Position numbers and translations under genes: made by a program
Part shown: positions 33,815-41,697 of the stretch, in pieces
How positions within the stretch are numbered: position 1 is the stretch's first letter
Layout of the letters: every line of letters begins with the position of its first letter
NCBI RefSeq assembly: GCF_013409045.1
Contig: NZ_JACCBT010000001.1
Coordinates: 8,410,669-8,474,668 of the forward strand
DNA length: 64,000 nucleotides
Reading direction: 5' to 3'
From: Actinomadura citrea
GTDB lineage: Bacteria; Actinomycetota; Actinomycetes; Streptosporangiales; Streptosporangiaceae
Notes under the pieces: generated by a model
What the model was told of the DNA's origin: nothing
The model's input: only the letters and a program-made list of their open reading frames with translations
The model's database searches: none

Positions 33815-33843
33815 AGGTTAAGCCCTTGTGAATACGCGCACAA
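33815..33843 (-). promoter_or_regulatory. rex promoter
   Basis: Minus strand: TTGTGC (33843-33838), 17-base spacer, TAACCT (33820-33815). The -35 lies inside the Rex-like site at 33826-33843. Predicted start point near 33808, leaving a leader of about 26 bases. Confidence 0.6.
33826..33843. promoter_or_regulatory. Degenerate Rex operator in front of rex
   Basis: TTGTGAATACGCGCACAA: one arm TTGTGAA is perfect, the other has two changes (CGCACAA for TTCACAA). It covers the -35 and part of the spacer of the rex promoter, 43 bases upstream of the start. The Streptomyces rex operon is known to be autoregulated from a site in this position. Confidence 0.7.
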
Positions 33844-33981
33844 AGTCGCCCCCCGGTTCGGCGGATCGCGCGCGCTCCGGATGATGTCCCGAAAGGGCGT
33901 CCATCAAGGGCTTTTCAGCATATGGGCGAAGTGCTAGGGAGCGGTCAGGGTGTGACCGACCAGACATGCCATGGCAGGCGG

Positions 33982-34009
33982 CCGGACCGGCGGCGGAGGG
34001 CCGGTCCGG
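33982..34009 (-). terminator. Hairpin terminator after the glutaredoxin gene
   Basis: Ten-pair stem CCGGACCGGC / GCCGGTCCGG with an eight-base loop, starting 8 bases beyond the stop at 34018. No T run. Confidence 0.6.
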
Positions 34010-34017
34010 TGCGGCGG

Positions 34018-34269
34018 CTAGCGCAGGTCCGCGATGGCCGCGCGCAGGCGGTCCTCGTCGACGCGCCAGAAGTCGTGCTGGACCCCGTTGATCAACGTGA
34101 CGGGGATCTGCTCCCAGTACTGCTCGGTGTCCTGCTCGGACCGCGTGATGTCGCGCTCCTCCCACGGCACGCCCAGGTCGCGGGCGACGCGCTCGATCAC
34201 CGCCCGGGCGTCCTCGCACAGGTGGCAGCCGGGCTTGCCGAGCAGCGTGATCATGATGTCGCGCGCCAT
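34018..34269 (-). CDS. Glutaredoxin-like protein (DUF836 type)
   Basis: 83-residue thioredoxin-fold protein with CHLC at 15-18 (LLGKPGCHLCEDARAVIERV) and cis-Pro in QIPVTLINGV. Possible thiol exchange with mycothiol or thioredoxin. ATG at 34269, one base after the stop of the membrane/ABM gene. The same gene pair lies beside bldN in other actinomycetes (recalled). Confidence 0.85.
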   Translation of the reverse strand: MARDIMITLLGKPGCHLCEDARAVIERVARDLGVPWEERDITRSEQDTEQYWEQIPVTLINGVQHDFWRVDEDRLRAAIADLR

Positions 34270-34270
34270 G

Positions 34271-35587
34271 TCACCTCCCGGGGAACTCCGGCGCCGGGAG
34301 CGGCACCTTGGCGGGGCCGAGCTTCAGCTCGATCACGTTCGTGCTGATCACGTGGGTGCGCGACTCGCCCAGGAAGCGCTGCAGGTGCGGCTGGCGGCGG
34401 TGCGCGGCGAACGCGGCCTCGTCCCGGAACAGCTGGTAGAAGATGCGCTGCGTGGGGGCGCCGACCACCTCGTGGCAGGCGAAGATCAGCGTCTCGGGCT
34501 CGGTCACCAGCGCGGCCTTCACCAGGTCGGCGGCGAGCCGGTCGAAGGCGTCCTCACGTCCGTCCAGCAGCGTGTAGACGGTGATCTGGCCGCACGCCCT
34601 CGCCAGTTCGCCGCCGAGCGCGCCCGGCTTGGCGAGGCCGGCGAGCGGGGACCGGTCGAGCGGGCCGCCGAGCGGACCGTCCACCGTCGTGGGCCCGGCC
34701 GGGTCGGCGGGTGCGGGGTAGGCGGGCCGCTCCGGGATGCTGGTGTTCTCGGGGTAGCGCAGTTCCTCGGAGGCCGGCTCGGGGAAGCGCAGTTCGCCGC
34801 GCCGGGAGTCTCCGGGCGGAGTCGGCGCCGGGACGGGCTCGGCCTTGGCGGCCTGCGCGTAGCCCTGCTCCTCGTACCCCGTCGCGGGTTCGTCGCCGTA
34901 CTCGTCGTAGCCCTCGCCGTCCTCGTCGTACACGGGGATCGTGCGCATCGAGCCGTACCAGACGAGGCCGGCGGCGGCGCCGAGCGCGATCACCGCGAGC
35001 GGCGCGGGCAGGAACCCGCGGGTCCCGCTGACCACCAGGACGCCCGCGAGGGCGACCAGCGCCACCGGGATGAGCAGCTCGGCGGCCTCCTGGTCGCGCT
35101 TGCTGGCCAGCCACGCGGTCACGCCGGTGCACCCCGCCAGCGCGAGCACGGCGACGACGTGCGCGCCGTCGATCAGCAGCAGCGGCAGCGCGTCGTAGGT
35201 GGCGCTCGGCTTCGGCAGGCTCTTGCCGAGCGAGCCCTTCAGCGGGTCCAGGATCAGGATCACGATCGCGACGACCGTGTAGGAGATCGTGAACAGCCAG
35301 GCGCCGAACCGGACCTGCACGTACCGCGCGATCAGTTCGATCATGCCGAGCGCGAGCCAGACCGGCCCGATCAGCGCGGCGCCGAGTTCCATGACGCGGA
35401 AGAACGCGCCGTTGAACCCCATCATGAAGGCGAGGCTCATGGACAGCAGCGCGAGCGTGAGTCCGACCTGCGTGAACGACCAGGCGATCAGATAGAGCAG
35501 CCGGTCCTTGTAGGCGCGCTGAACCAGCAACCCGGTGGCCGCCAGGGCACCAAGGGTCGCCAAGAACGCGAGAAGAGCATCGACCAT
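34271..35587 (-). CDS. Polytopic membrane protein with C-terminal ABM (antibiotic biosynthesis monooxygenase) domain
   Basis: 438 residues. Six or seven membrane segments fill residues 1-215. A Tyr/Asp/Glu/Pro-rich linker (about 220-330, EDGEGYDEYGDEPATGYEEQ) follows. Residues about 335-425 form an ABM-like dimeric ferredoxin-fold domain: GQITVYTLLDGREDAFDRLA, then TLIFACHEVVGAPTQRIFYQ and FRDEAAFAAHRRQPHLQRFL. ABM domains often oxidise quinone-like substrates or bind heme; a membrane-tethered one could meet menaquinol, which is speculation. ATG at 35587, divergent from bldN. Confidence 0.75.
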   Translation of the reverse strand: MVDALLAFLATLGALAATGLLVQRAYKDRLLYLIAWSFTQVGLTLALLSMSLAFMMGFNGAFFRVMELGAALIGPVWLALGMIELIARYVQVRFGAWLFTISYTVVAIVILILDPLKGSLGKSLPKPSATYDALPLLLIDGAHVVAVLALAGCTGVTAWLASKRDQEAAELLIPVALVALAGVLVVSGTRGFLPAPLAVIALGAAAGLVWYGSMRTIPVYDEDGEGYDEYGDEPATGYEEQGYAQAAKAEPVPAPTPPGDSRRGELRFPEPASEELRYPENTSIPERPAYPAPADPAGPTTVDGPLGGPLDRSPLAGLAKPGALGGELARACGQITVYTLLDGREDAFDRLAADLVKAALVTEPETLIFACHEVVGAPTQRIFYQLFRDEAAFAAHRRQPHLQRFLGESRTHVISTNVIELKLGPAKVPLPAPEFPGR

Positions 35588-35721
35588 CGCGCACCCATGG
35601 TGCCCGATCCGGGGGGCCGACGGGTAACCGCGGCCAAGGAACGCACCATTGCCTCGCGCACCTTTCGTTATCTAAGGTGGCACTTCACGTCGGAGGTCGC
35701 GTACGCCCCGAGGAGAACTGC

Positions 35722-36399
35722 ATGAGCAGCTTGACCCTCGATGCCGGGCTCGTCCCGCTTCCTCGCCATTCCCGAGGCCCTCTCGCACGTCCGGGCGGCC
35801 GCGCCGGGGACCGTACCTCCGACCGCGCCGCCGACCAGGCCTCCGAGCGGGCCGAGATGCTCAAGGCGCTGGTGCTGCGGGCGCGGGACGGCGACGCCGA
35901 GGCGTTCGGATCCCTCTACGACCACTACGTCGAGCTCGTCTACCGGTACGTCTACTACCGGGTCGGGACGCACCCGCTCACCGAGGACCTCACCAGCGAG
36001 ACGTTCCTGCGGGCCCTCCGCCGCATGTGCGACTTCCACTGGCAGGGCAAGGACTTCGGGGCCTGGCTGGTGACGATCGCCCGCAACCTGGTCGCCGACC
36101 ACTTCAAGTCCGGCCGCTACCGGCTGGAGGTCTGCACCGCCGAGCTGGTCGAGCCGGACCGCCCGCAGGAGGGGCCGGAGCGGGCCGTCCTGGACGCGAT
36201 GACCAACCGGACCCTGCTGCGGGCCGTCCAGCGGCTGAACTCCGAGCAGCAGGAATGCGTCGTGCTGCGCTTCCTGCACGGGCTGTCGGTCGCCGAGACC
36301 GCGCTGATCATGGACAAGAAGCCGGGCGCGATCAAGGCGCTGCAGTATCGAGCGGTCCGCTCGCTGGCCCGTATGCTCCCGGACGACCTGCGCGGCTGA
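35722..36399 (+). CDS. bldN: BldN-like ECF sigma factor
   Basis: RNA polymerase sigma factor of the BldN group, which in Streptomyces drives aerial-hypha genes (chaplins, rodlins, bldM). 225 residues: about 45 divergent N-terminal residues, region 2 (GSLYDHYVELVYRYVYYRVG, then LTSETFLRALRRM), the DFGAWLVTIARNLVADHFKS segment and region 4 (QECVVLRFLHGLSVAETALI). ATG at 35722 follows AGGAG at ideal spacing. The N-terminal extension recalls the pro-sequence of BldN. Next to it an intact anti-sigma gene would be expected but only a short frame is present. Confidence 0.9.
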   Translation: MSSLTLDAGLVPLPRHSRGPLARPGGRAGDRTSDRAADQASERAEMLKALVLRARDGDAEAFGSLYDHYVELVYRYVYYRVGTHPLTEDLTSETFLRALRRMCDFHWQGKDFGAWLVTIARNLVADHFKSGRYRLEVCTAELVEPDRPQEGPERAVLDAMTNRTLLRAVQRLNSEQQECVVLRFLHGLSVAETALIMDKKPGAIKALQYRAVRSLARMLPDDLRG

Positions 36400-36473
36400 C
36401 CGAGCCGCGACGATCAACCCCGCCGCCGAACCACCCCGCCGCGCCGGTCGACGGCGCCACGAGCCCGTTGGAT

Positions 36474-36489
36474 AGTTTATTAATGAACT
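36474..36489. promoter_or_regulatory. AT-rich 16-bp near-palindrome downstream of bldN
   Basis: AGTTTATTAATGAACT with one mismatched pair, the most AT-rich stretch in this part of the window. It lies 75 bases after bldN and 110 before the RsbN-like frame; a promoter or binding site for the downstream genes is likely. Confidence 0.35.
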
Positions 36490-36583
36490 TTCGGGCCGTA
36501 ACCCGGCCCACCTTCCGATCGTTCAAGCGGGCAGGAGGGCGTCCGCGCCACGAGTCCGCAAGGGAGCGGCCAGTGAGAGCCCG

Positions 36584-36772
36584 GTGTTGACGAGGCGAGA
36601 GAAGATCGCAGAGCAGGGGAACGCGCTGGCCCGGCTGCGGGAGAGCGCGGCGGGGCCGGACCCGCGGTTCCGCGCGGTGCTGCGCGAGCGGCTGATGGCG
36701 GCCGCGAGCGACAGGAGTGAGGACTGTCGCAATCACGGCCGTGAGGACGGCGGCGGGGAGGCGGTTGACTAG
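36584..36772 (+). pseudogene. Short RsbN/DUF5667-like frame, probably degraded anti-sigma gene
   Basis: 62 codons. Residues 11-41 (EQGNALARLRESAAGPDPRF, then RAVLRERLMAAAS) look like the N-terminal helix-turn of DUF5667/RsbN-type anti-sigma proteins, the normal neighbour of bldN. No membrane helix follows; the frame ends 20 residues later in unrelated sequence. The only good ribosome site (AAGGGAG, 36560-36566) serves a GTG at 36573 in another frame, which stops after five codons (TGA at 36588). So either an ancestral gene has been frameshifted and truncated, or a minimal cytosolic form remains. Confidence 0.5.
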
Positions 36773-36782
36773 GCTTCGCCTC

Positions 36783-37673
36783 ATGCGGCGATTCTGGCAG
36801 TCCGAATTCTGGGGACGCGGCAGGGACGAGGACCACAAGAGCGCGGGCCAGGTGGCCGCGGCCGCGGCGGCCGAGTTCGCCCCGCTCCCGACCCCCGACC
36901 CCGCCGCGGCGGCGTTCTTCGACGTCGACAACACGATGATGCGCGGCGCGTCGATCTACTACTTCGCGCGCGGGCTCGCGGCCCGCAAGCTGTTCACCAT
37001 GCGCGACCTCGCCATGTTCGCCTGGGGGCAGGCCGCGTTCCGGCTGCGCGGCAGCGAGAACTCCGAGCACATCGGCAGCGCCAAGGAGGCCGCGCTCGCG
37101 TTCGTCGCCGGGCAGAAGGTCAGCGGGATCGTCAAGCTGAGCGAGGAGATCTACGACGAGGTGATGGCCGACCGCATCTGGCACGGCACCCGCACCCTCG
37201 CCCTCCAGCACCTCGACTCCGGGCAGCAGGTGTGGCTCGTCACCGCCACGCCCGTCGAGGTCGCCCGGACGATCGCGCACCGGCTCGGCCTCACCGGCGC
37301 GCTCGGCACGGTCGCCGAGACCCGTGAGGGCGTCTACACCGGCCGGCTCGTCGGGAACCTGCTGCACGGACCGGCGAAGGCGGAGGCCGTGCGGGCCCTG
37401 GCGCAGCGCGAGGGGCTCGACCTCGCGCGCTGCTCGGCCTACAGCGACTCGATCAACGACCTGCCGATGCTGACCGTCGTCGGCCACCCGCACGCCGTGA
37501 ACCCGGACGCCGAGCTGCGCGCCCACGCCCGGGACCACGGCTGGCCGATCCACGACTTCCGCACGGGCCGCAAGGTCACGATGGTCGCGCTGCCCGCCGC
37601 CGCGGGCGCCGGGGCCCTCGCGGGCGGTGTCGCTGCGGGCATCGCGCTGCGCCGCCACTACCGGGCGAACTGA
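36783..37673 (+). CDS. HAD-IB family hydrolase (SerB-like phosphatase) with C-terminal membrane anchor
   Basis: 296 residues. HAD motif I DVDNT (47-51), motif II VTATP near 157 and motif IV YSDSINDLPML near 219. A basic linker and a hydrophobic Ala/Gly segment (about 270-290) end the protein. The substrate could be phosphoserine or a lipid-linked phosphate. ATG at 36783. Same neighbourhood as in Streptomyces, where an HAD hydrolase lies between bldN and rex. Confidence 0.9.
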   Translation: MRRFWQSEFWGRGRDEDHKSAGQVAAAAAAEFAPLPTPDPAAAAFFDVDNTMMRGASIYYFARGLAARKLFTMRDLAMFAWGQAAFRLRGSENSEHIGSAKEAALAFVAGQKVSGIVKLSEEIYDEVMADRIWHGTRTLALQHLDSGQQVWLVTATPVEVARTIAHRLGLTGALGTVAETREGVYTGRLVGNLLHGPAKAEAVRALAQREGLDLARCSAYSDSINDLPMLTVVGHPHAVNPDAELRAHARDHGWPIHDFRTGRKVTMVALPAAAGAGALAGGVAAGIALRRHYRAN

Positions 37674-37700
37674 CCGCCGCCCCTCCGGACCGCCGTCCGG

Positions 37701-37722
37701 CAAACGCGACCTATCGCGTTTG
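37701..37722. promoter_or_regulatory. Perfect 9-bp inverted repeat in front of the SARP gene
   Basis: CAAACGCGA, spacer CCTA, TCGCGTTTG, perfectly symmetric. It occupies the -35 region (the -10-like TACCCT is at 37736-37741). It lies 28 bases after the HAD stop, so it could also act as that gene's terminator, but no T run follows. Confidence 0.55.
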
Positions 37723-37747
37723 TGGGAACACGTCCTACCCTGTCCCC

Positions 37748-40700
37748 GTGACCGTCGAGCTGAGGGTGCTGTCCGGGGTCGCCTGCCGCGGGCGGGACGT
37801 CACGAGCCCGCGCCTGCGCGGCCTCCTCGCGCTCCTCGCGGGCGAGCCGCGGGCGGGCGTGTCCGTCGTCCGGCTGGTGGAGGGGCTCTGGCCCGAGGAG
37901 CGCCCGGAGAACCCCGCCAAGGCGCTCCAGGTGGTCGTGTCCCGGGCGAGGTCGCAGCTGGGCGCGGACGTCGTCGCCAGCACGCCGACCGGGTACCGCA
38001 TCGGCCTGGACGAGTCCGCGGTCGACGCCTCCGCGGTGGTGCTCGCCGCCTCGGCGAGCGCGCGCTGCTCCCGCGACGGCGACCACGCGGGCGCCCTCTC
38101 GCACGCCGAGGCGGGACTGGCGCTCTGGGACGGGCCGCCCGAACCGGACGGCGCGGACGATCCGGTGGCCGCCCTGCGCGCGGACCGGATCCCGACCTAC
38201 TGGACGCTGACGCGAGCCCGCGCACTGGCCCTTTCGCGGCTCGGCCGGCACGCGGAGGGCCGCGAGGCGCTCACCCGCGCCGCCCGGGAGTACCCGCGCG
38301 ACGAGGAGGTGCTCGCGGAACTGCTGCGGTGCGAGGCCGCGACTGCCGGGCCGTCGGCGGCGCTGGCGCGGTACGAGTCCTACCGGCGCTCGCTGCGCGA
38401 CGAGCTGGGCACCGATCCGGGAGGCGCGCTCCAGCGCGTCCAGCAGGAGCTGCTCCAGGACGAGGCGCCGGTGGTCCGGCGCGGCGTGGCGCACGAGCCG
38501 AACCCGCTGCTCGGCCGGACCGCGGACCTCGCCGCCGTCCTCGACCTGCTGCGCACGTCCCGCGTCACCTCGATCGTCGGCGCGGGCGGGCTGGGCAAGA
38601 CGCGGCTCGCGAACACCGTCGCGCGGGAGGCGCCGCAGCGGGCGGTGCACTACGTCCCCCTCGCCGGCGTCGCGCGGGACAAGGACGTGGCGGGCGAGGT
38701 CGCATCCGTCCTCGGGGTCGGCGAGTCGTCGCGCGTCCACGGACGCGTCGGCGGGCCCGCCGACCTCGTCTCGGCGATCGCGGAGGTGCTCGGGCCCGGC
38801 TCCGTCCTGCTCGTGCTGGACAACTGCGAGCACGTCGTCGAGGGCGCCGCCGGCCTCGCCGGCGCGCTGGTGTCGATGACCCGCGACCTGCGGATCCTCA
38901 CCACGAGCCGCGCGCCGCTCGGGCTGTCGTCGGAGTCGGTCTACCCGCTGCCCGCGCTGGACCTGCCGACGTCGGCCGAGCTGTTCCGCCAGCGGGCGCA
39001 GGCGGCGCGTCCCGGCGCCGGCCTGCCCCCCGGCGCGGTGGAGGAGCTGTGCCGCCACCTGGACGGGCTGCCGCTCGCGATCGAGCTGGCGGCGGCGCGC
39101 GTCCGCGTCATGTCCGTGCCCGAGATCGCCCGCGGCCTGGACGACCGCTTCGCCCTGCTGCGCGGGAACGCGCGCGACGCGCCGTCCCGGCACCGGACCA
39201 TGCACGCGGTCGTGGACTGGAGCTGGAACCTGCTCTCCCCGTCCGGCCGGGCGGCCATGCGGTCGCTGTCGGTCTTCCCGGCGGGTTTCACCGCGGACGC
39301 GGCACGCCACGTCCTGGGCGGCGTCCAGCGCGGCGACGCGCTGGAGATCCTGGAGGACCTCGTCGACCAGTCCCTCCTGGAACCCGCGGAGGGCGGCCCC
39401 GGGACCCGCTTCCGGATGCTGGAGAGCGTCCGCGAGTTCAGCGCGGCCCACCGGGAGGCCGAGGGCGAGACGGACCGCGCGGTGGGCGGCCTGCTCGCCT
39501 GGGCGCGGGAGTTCGGCGCGGCGCACCACGAGGCGCTGTTCGGCGCCGAGCCGTTCGCTCCCGTGGAGCGCGTGCGGGTCGAGCAGGACAACCTCCAGCA
39601 GGCGCTCCGCCACGGCCTCGCCCGCCGCGACGGCCCGGCCGTCGCGGCGGTGACCGCCGTCCTCGGCGGGGTGTGGACGCTGGAGGCGGCCTACAGCCGG
39701 CTGCTCGCCCTGGCGGAGGAGACCGCCGGGCTCCTGAGCCGCCACCGCCCCGGTCCCGGGGACGTCGAGACCACGCGGACCGCACTGGCCCTCAGCGTGC
39801 TCGCGACGAGCCTTTTCCAGGGGCCGCAGGCGACCCGCGCGCTCGTCGCGCTGCGCCGCCTCCCGCCCGCCCCGCCGGACGGTCTCGTCCCGGCGATGGC
39901 GACGGTCCTGGCCGCCCTGCCGGAGATCCTCGCCCCCGGCGGCTCCTCCCTGGACGAGCTGTGCGCCCGCGACGAACCGCTCGTCGCCGCCATCGCGAAC
40001 TGCGTCACCGGATACCTGCGCGAACGCGACGGCGACGTGGCGGGGGCGCTCGCGGCGACCGAGTCGATGATCGGGATGCCCGGCGCGCCGGACATCCCGT
40101 GGTGCCGGCTGCTCGCCCACTCGCGCCTCAGCGAACTGCTGATCCAGCTCGACCAGCACGACCGGGCCCTGCACCATCTGCGGATATCGCTGGGGCTGCT
40201 GGAGCGGTACCAGTGGCCCGACATGTTCGGGCTGATGTGGGCGCTCGCGTCAGGCCACCTGTCGCTCGGCGAGTACGACGAGGCCGAGCAGTGGCTCGAC
40301 CAGTCACTGGTCCACGGGCCGGACGAGTCCTTCGGCACGGCCGCCTTCAATCTCGGAGCGCGCGCGGAGATCGCCCTCGGTCGCGGTGACGTCGACACCG
40401 GCCTGCGCCTCTGGCGGGAGGCGGTGGAGCGGCTCGCCGCCGAGGACGGCCCGATGCCGCACACCGGCCTCGACCCGTGGACGCTGGAGGCCCAGTGCGT
40501 CACCGTCGTCGCGCACGCCCGGCACGGCCGCGTCGCCCTCGTCGAGGACATCGTCGCCGGGCTTCCCGCCAAGCTGGCGGCGCTGGTCGACGGCCCGCCG
40601 TTCCCGATGCCCGCCTTCTACATGGACCTGCCGGTCAGCGGCGGGCTGCTGCTCGCGCTCGCCATGGTCGACCTCGCCCGTCCCGGCGCCCCGCCGGCCG

Positions 40701-40915
40701 TCCGGACGCGGGCGGCCCGGGCGATCGCGCTGGCGCAGCGCCTCCACCACATCCGCTCGTTCCATCCGACCATGTCCACGGCGGCGATCAGCCGCGCGGC
40801 CGCGGACGCCGACGGGCCGGCGTATTCCGACGCGGTGTCGGAGTACGCCGGCCTGGGCCGTGAGGAGCTCCGGGCCGCCGCCCGCAAGCTCGCGCGCGAG
40901 TTCGGGCGGGGCTAG
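37748..40915 (+). CDS. AfsR/SARP-family transcriptional regulator with NB-ARC domain
   Basis: 1055 residues. Order: OmpR-type winged helix (1-90, VELRVLSGVACRGRDVTSPR), BTAD helices (about 95-245), NB-ARC ATPase (about 255-560) with Walker A GAGGLGKT at 278-285, VLLVLDNCEHV and LDGLPLAIELAAARV, then a TPR-like helical tail. Such AfsR-type proteins activate secondary metabolism or stress genes. GTG at 37748 is six bases after a -10-like TACCCT and lacks a ribosome site, so a leaderless mRNA is likely. Convergent with drrB; no biosynthetic cluster is visible nearby. Confidence 0.93.
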   Translation: MTVELRVLSGVACRGRDVTSPRLRGLLALLAGEPRAGVSVVRLVEGLWPEERPENPAKALQVVVSRARSQLGADVVASTPTGYRIGLDESAVDASAVVLAASASARCSRDGDHAGALSHAEAGLALWDGPPEPDGADDPVAALRADRIPTYWTLTRARALALSRLGRHAEGREALTRAAREYPRDEEVLAELLRCEAATAGPSAALARYESYRRSLRDELGTDPGGALQRVQQELLQDEAPVVRRGVAHEPNPLLGRTADLAAVLDLLRTSRVTSIVGAGGLGKTRLANTVAREAPQRAVHYVPLAGVARDKDVAGEVASVLGVGESSRVHGRVGGPADLVSAIAEVLGPGSVLLVLDNCEHVVEGAAGLAGALVSMTRDLRILTTSRAPLGLSSESVYPLPALDLPTSAELFRQRAQAARPGAGLPPGAVEELCRHLDGLPLAIELAAARVRVMSVPEIARGLDDRFALLRGNARDAPSRHRTMHAVVDWSWNLLSPSGRAAMRSLSVFPAGFTADAARHVLGGVQRGDALEILEDLVDQSLLEPAEGGPGTRFRMLESVREFSAAHREAEGETDRAVGGLLAWAREFGAAHHEALFGAEPFAPVERVRVEQDNLQQALRHGLARRDGPAVAAVTAVLGGVWTLEAAYSRLLALAEETAGLLSRHRPGPGDVETTRTALALSVLATSLFQGPQATRALVALRRLPPAPPDGLVPAMATVLAALPEILAPGGSSLDELCARDEPLVAAIANCVTGYLRERDGDVAGALAATESMIGMPGAPDIPWCRLLAHSRLSELLIQLDQHDRALHHLRISLGLLERYQWPDMFGLMWALASGHLSLGEYDEAEQWLDQSLVHGPDESFGTAAFNLGARAEIALGRGDVDTGLRLWREAVERLAAEDGPMPHTGLDPWTLEAQCVTVVAHARHGRVALVEDIVAGLPAKLAALVDGPPFPMPAFYMDLPVSGGLLLALAMVDLARPGAPPAVRTRAARAIALAQRLHHIRSFHPTMSTAAISRAAADADGPAYSDAVSEYAGLGREELRAAARKLAREFGRG

Positions 40916-41697
40916 CGGGGCGCCTTCCGGTTGAACAGCACCTTGGAGAACACGTAGCCGGCGACGGCGAGGCCGACGCACCAGGCGACGGACACCGCCG
41001 CGTCCCGCCCGCTCGGCGTGCCGGTCAGCAGCCCCCGCAGCGTCTCGATCATCGGGGTGAAGGGCTGGTACTCCGCGAACCAGCGCACCCCGGCCGGCAT
41101 CGACTCCGGCGGCACGATCGTGCTGCCGACGAACGGCAGGAACTGGATGATCATCGGCGTGTTGCTCGCGCCCTCCGGGTTCTTGGCCAGCAGCCCGAGC
41201 ATGACGGCGACCCAGGTCAGCGCGAACGTGAGCAGCACCAGCAGGCCGGCGGCCGCGAGCCAGTCCACCGCGCCGCCGCTCGTCCGGAAGCCCATCGCGA
41301 CCGCGACGGCGACGACGGCGGCCGTGCTGAGCAGCGTCTGGATCATGCTGCCCGCGACGTGCCCGGTGAGCAGCGACGACCGCGAGATCGCCATCGTCCG
41401 GAACCGGTCGACGACGCCCTCGGTCATGTCCACGCAGACCGACACCGACGTCGCCATGCAACCGGACGCGACCGCCATCAGGATGATCCCCGGCGCGACG
41501 TACTGGATGTAGTCGCCCTTGGCCGCGCCGCCGACGCCGTCGCCGAGCGCGTTGCCGAACACCCCGACGAACAACAGCATGATCATGATCGGCATCATCA
41601 TCCCGGCCATCGTCAGGGACGGGTAGCGCAGCGCGTGCCTCAGGTTGCGGCGCAGCATCGTCGCGGAGTCGGCCGCCGCGTGCGTGAGCGTGGTCAT
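40912..41697 (-). CDS. ABC-2 type exporter permease (DrrB-like)
   Basis: 261 residues, six membrane segments, with the daunorubicin-resistance permease pattern (LRHALRYPSLTMAGMMMPIM; YVAPGIILMAVASGCMATSV; EGVVDRFRTMAISR). Pairs with the ATPase at 41694. ATG at 41697 overlaps its stop (ATGA). Its own TAG shares CTAG with the convergent SARP gene. Confidence 0.92.
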   Translation of the reverse strand: MTTLTHAAADSATMLRRNLRHALRYPSLTMAGMMMPIMIMLLFVGVFGNALGDGVGGAAKGDYIQYVAPGIILMAVASGCMATSVSVCVDMTEGVVDRFRTMAISRSSLLTGHVAGSMIQTLLSTAAVVAVAVAMGFRTSGGAVDWLAAAGLLVLLTFALTWVAVMLGLLAKNPEGASNTPMIIQFLPFVGSTIVPPESMPAGVRWFAEYQPFTPMIETLRGLLTGTPSGRDAAVSVAWCVGLAVAGYVFSKVLFNRKAPR

